From: Cannabis sativa
Lineage: Eukaryota > Streptophyta > Magnoliopsida > Rosales > Cannabaceae
DNA length: 64,000 nt
Direction: 5' to 3'
NCBI RefSeq assembly: GCF_029168945.1
Contig: NC_083610.1
Coordinates: forward strand, 72,841,580-72,905,579
The position numbers and the translations under genes were made by a program. Within the stretch, counting starts at the first letter, position 1, and every line of letters begins with the position of its first letter. Positions 61,075 to 64,000 of this stretch are shown in pieces. Under the pieces are notes generated by a model. The model was given only the letters and a program-made list of their open reading frames with translations, had not been told where the DNA came from and did not search any database.

Positions 61075-62058
61075 AATGCTCTTTGTCTCTAAAAAACTTT
61101 CCCACATGTAACTCCCCGCCTGGTGTGCCACCCGTAGATATATAATGACTATGTCACTATGATCCCTGATGTCTTCTCTTGTATACATTTTCTCCTTAAA
61201 TTTACCGTAACTTGTCGAAGAAGAAAATGGATCGCTCCATCCAGTCACATTGGTCCCTCGAGCATCAGTAGGACCACTAATATCATTGGTCTCTCTACCA
61301 TTATTAGGACCTGTACTGTCAGTAGTTCCTCTAGCATGACTGGTTTCGCCTGGACGACTACTACTAGTACCAGGTGTTTGGCAATTTTCTCTACGGGGCA
61401 TTCTTTTTCGTGTCGGTGGCCTCGGTGGTATTTGGTACGATAGTGGAGTCAAGTTCAAAGGTATAGCAGCAGGGGCCTTTGTACCTTGGTCGTCTCTTAC
61501 GCCATCATTGCCCTCAACATAACATTCAGGGTCTGGACCATCAAAAAAACCATCAATGAAGGGCATTTGTGCTACAATATCAGCACTCGACATCATAGTG
61601 TTTAATTCAGGTAATACATCCGCAACCAACACCTCTGGATTTGTTTCTGGAACAAAACTCCCAACCTCGCTACGATTACCCTTAACAGAACTTGGTGTGG
61701 GACTAGGATCGACGCAAACATTCTTCTTTAACAAAGTCACAAACAAAGGAGTAAATTCATCTGGCTTCTTCGTAAGTGTAGATAAAAAGTACCTTGCACG
61801 CTTATCATTTTCAATAACTTCAGGGCGATACTCATAGCCTTTCCTGTACTTGTAATTTACTTCCAATTTCAAGTCATACTCCACTTTGTCAACATCCAGT
61901 TCTTCGTACAAAACATCAACCAAACCTGAGTAGCTTAGGTTCAGATCAATGTCAAGTGTCAAATTTTCGACCCGTTTATAAACCCAATCTCTACCATCAA
62001 GCTCCCAAACACCATTATACATAACACACGCATTAACAGTTGAACCTGTCACATACAT
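61075..62058 (-). pseudogene. N-terminal part of the MULE-2 MURA transposase
   Basis: Open for 328 codons from an ATG at 62,058; the real exon probably begins at an acceptor TGACAG|GTTC at 62,049/62,048, by comparison with MULE-1. It carries YNGVWELDGRDWVY, VLYEELDVDKVEYDL, PEVIENDKRARYFL and FTPLFV blocks that align with MULE-1 9,300-8,867. An acidic, Pro/Thr/Ser-rich linker with RPPTRKRMPRR follows. It stops soon after FKEKMYTREDIRDHSD, just where the MuDR DNA-binding region should start. Everything downstream was lost in the same deletion that truncates the opposing peptidase gene. Confidence 0.8.
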
Positions 62059-62104
62059 TTAAAAAAACACAGTTATAATTTACAACAAAAATCTCACCGA
62101 AAAA

Positions 62105-62520
62105 AAAATCTTAATTAATAATTAATAATAAAACAATAATTATTAATTGATAATAAAATAATAATTAATAATTATTACTAAAACTATAAAAAATAAAACA
62201 ATAATTAATAATTAATAATTATTAATAATAATAAATTAATAATAATTAATAATTAATAATTAATAATCAAACAATTATTAATAAAAAAATAAAAAATAAA
62301 ACAATAATTAATAATTCATAATAAAATAATAATTAATAATAAAACAGTAATTAATAATTAATAATAAAACAATTATTAATAAAAAAAATAAAACAATAAT
62401 TAATAATAAAATAATAATTAATAATAAAACAATAATAATTAATAATTAATAAAACATTTATTGATAAAAAAATAAAAAAATAAACAATTAATTAAACAAT
62501 ACTTCATAACTCAATAATAA
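62105..62520. repeat. AATAAAACAATAATTAAT array, right copy (MULE-2)
   Basis: Reverse complement of the left array unit. It sits upstream of the transposase reading (minus strand), as the TCGACA array does in MULE-1. Confidence 0.9.
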
Positions 62521-62556
62521 ATAAAATAATTCTTAAAACATTAACTAAAAGAATAA

Positions 62557-64000
62557 TTTTCTTTTTGAATGAAATATCAACTTCATTAAATCAAAAGCAT
62601 TCAAAAAACAAGATATCCCTCAAATTGGGCCAGATATCTTGATCTAAAATGCAACCACCAAAGATCAATCGAGACTGCCTTGCGATAGCATGAGCAGCTC
62701 GATTTGCTGATCGTTTAATAAATCGTATCTTAATATTATTAAAAGACAATAACAACAAACGACAATCTTCTATGACTATTCCAAAAGTAGAGGACATCTT
62801 TTGGTTACTTCTTATTGCTTGCACAAATAAAAGACTGTCCGATTCGAGCTCCACATTGTCCCTAGATTTTCCTTTTATCCAACTTAGAGCTTCTTTTATC
62901 CCCAAGGCTTCAACCACTTCAGCCGGATAGCTACCAGAAAATTGGCTAGTTTTAGCCTCAATGAACTTGCCAACATGATCTCTTACAACTAAGACGTATC
63001 CATATGAGTTATCATTTGGGAAGAGTGCCGCATCTACATTAATCTTGAGATTATTAGTTTCGGGTGGTGTCCATAGCTCAACCCCATCATCATTATTTCC
63101 AAACGATAGTGATAATAGAGCACTTTTATCTTGAGCTTTCCTCCAGTGTTCAAGAGTAATTGAAGATGTAGACATAACTTCCTTCACAGTTGAAGTGCGC
63201 TTGTTCCAGACAATGTTGTTTCTAGCTTTCCACAAAGCCCAACAGAGAGTTGCAGCTCGGCAAATGAAATCACTGTCCTTTGTATTCTGCAACTGTTCAA
63301 ACCAGTGGCCAAATGAAGTCGACATATCAATCACGACAGGCAAGCCAAAAACTGTCCAGCAAGATCGGGCAAAATGGCAAGTGAGAAGCGCATGTGATAC
63401 AGTTTCTGCAGTAGCTTGGCAGACCGGGCATTGTGAGGAGATGGGGACATGTTTCGTGACGAGATTGACACAAGTTGGGAGTGAACCTGCAATGGCTCGC
63501 CACAGTAAATTCAAAACCTTGGGAGGTAGTTTCAAGTGCCAGAATTTTTGCCAAAAACCAGAGTTATTTGGCCGAACTTCGACTGGTTTTTGCTTCTGCA
63601 GCAGCTGGTATGCACTCTGAACAGTGTAGGTTCCTTGATGATTTGCTGTCCATGCCCAACTGTCAGGTCTTAGGTTGATACCAAGAGGAATGGCTAGGAT
63701 TAGATCAGCTTCCTCAGGAGAAAACAGGTCACGGACTGCCTCAATATCCCAGCAGCTGGTGTTCGTTTACAGAAGAGAGTTGACAGTGTTGTTGATGAGT
63801 CCAGGATGTGTAAAAGTGACATACTTATTGCTGGAAGATGGAAGCCAAGGGAAGCCCAGAATTGTTGTTTCTTTTCCATCTCCTATAACCCGAGAAGCTC
63901 CTAACTTAACCAAGGTTTTTGCACCCCAAATACTGCGCCACACAAAGCTTGGGTTATTCCCAAGTTCGGATGATAGGAAGTCGGTATGTGGAAAATATTT
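62557..64000 (-). pseudogene. LINE (L1 clade) ORF2 fragment: zf-RVT and RNase H, runs off the window
   Basis: Minus strand. From the window edge (64,000-63,640) comes the post-RT block (NNPSFVWRSIWGAK, then TILGFPWLPSS) with an in-frame TAA near 63,765. The zf-RVT domain is at about 63,570-63,380 (FWHLKLPPKVLNLLWR, CPVC, HALLTCHFARSCW). The RNase H-like domain is at 63,050-62,620 (INVDAALF with the first acidic residue, ELESDSLLFVQAI, SANRAAHAIARQS). The stop is at about 62,591, and an A/T-rich tail to about 62,557 may be the insertion end. It is better preserved than the LINE at 776-2,116 and supplies the RNase H domain that one lacks. Confidence 0.88.

Overview
This is eukaryotic, almost certainly eudicot plant, nuclear DNA. 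It is AT-rich, has GT-AG introns, and holds one ordinary plant gene surrounded by plant-type transposable elements (L1-type LINEs, Mutator-like elements, Copia-like and Ty3/Gypsy LTR retrotransposons primed by initiator Met tRNA). I cannot name the species from sequence alone. By my reading, transposon-derived sequence covers well over half of the window.

Layout. 1-2.3 kb: unassigned DNA and a two-end-truncated LINE. 2.31-11.14 kb: a complete-length Mutator-like element (MULE-1). It has ~90-bp terminal inverted repeats, a DUF1985 + Ulp1-like (C48) cysteine peptidase gene, a MURA-type transposase on the other strand, a small third gene, and internal arrays of a TCGACA motif; all genes are broken. 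11.1-20.0 kb: the only host gene, an 8-coding-exon phosphatidylinositol 4-phosphate 5-kinase with MORN repeats (12,963-16,619, minus strand), plus its flanks. 20.03-30.23 kb: a young LTR retrotransposon with near-identical 1.9-kb LTRs, a 5-bp target duplication, a broken gag and no intact pol. 31.16-52.99 kb: a stack of nested insertions. An old Gypsy LTR (element C) is split by a 1.65-kb MULE with a 9-bp duplication and by Gypsy element A (5-bp duplication). A's own 3' LTR is split by Gypsy element B (5-bp duplication). 53.0-56.9 kb: AT-rich remnant DNA with several local duplications. 56.94-62.55 kb: MULE-2, same gene plan as MULE-1 but internally deleted. 62.56-64.0 kb: a LINE fragment with zf-RVT and RNase H domains running off the window edge.

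How parts relate. The two MULEs share TIR start, a long CT run, a 5' leader intron filled with a repeat array, the DUF1985-Ulp1 gene and the opposing transposase, but the array sequence differs completely (TCGACA palindromes versus TTATTAATTATTGTTTTA). The three Gypsy elements A, B and C are related to each other by primer-binding site, leader and LTR end motifs. All carry tandem hairpin cassettes in the same zone of the LTR.

The best candidate for something undescribed is the hairpin array of element B: at least a dozen short stem-loops in four families, in which repeat copies differ by paired, compensatory changes while loop length stays fixed. I did this by eye; boundaries marked as approximate need alignment.
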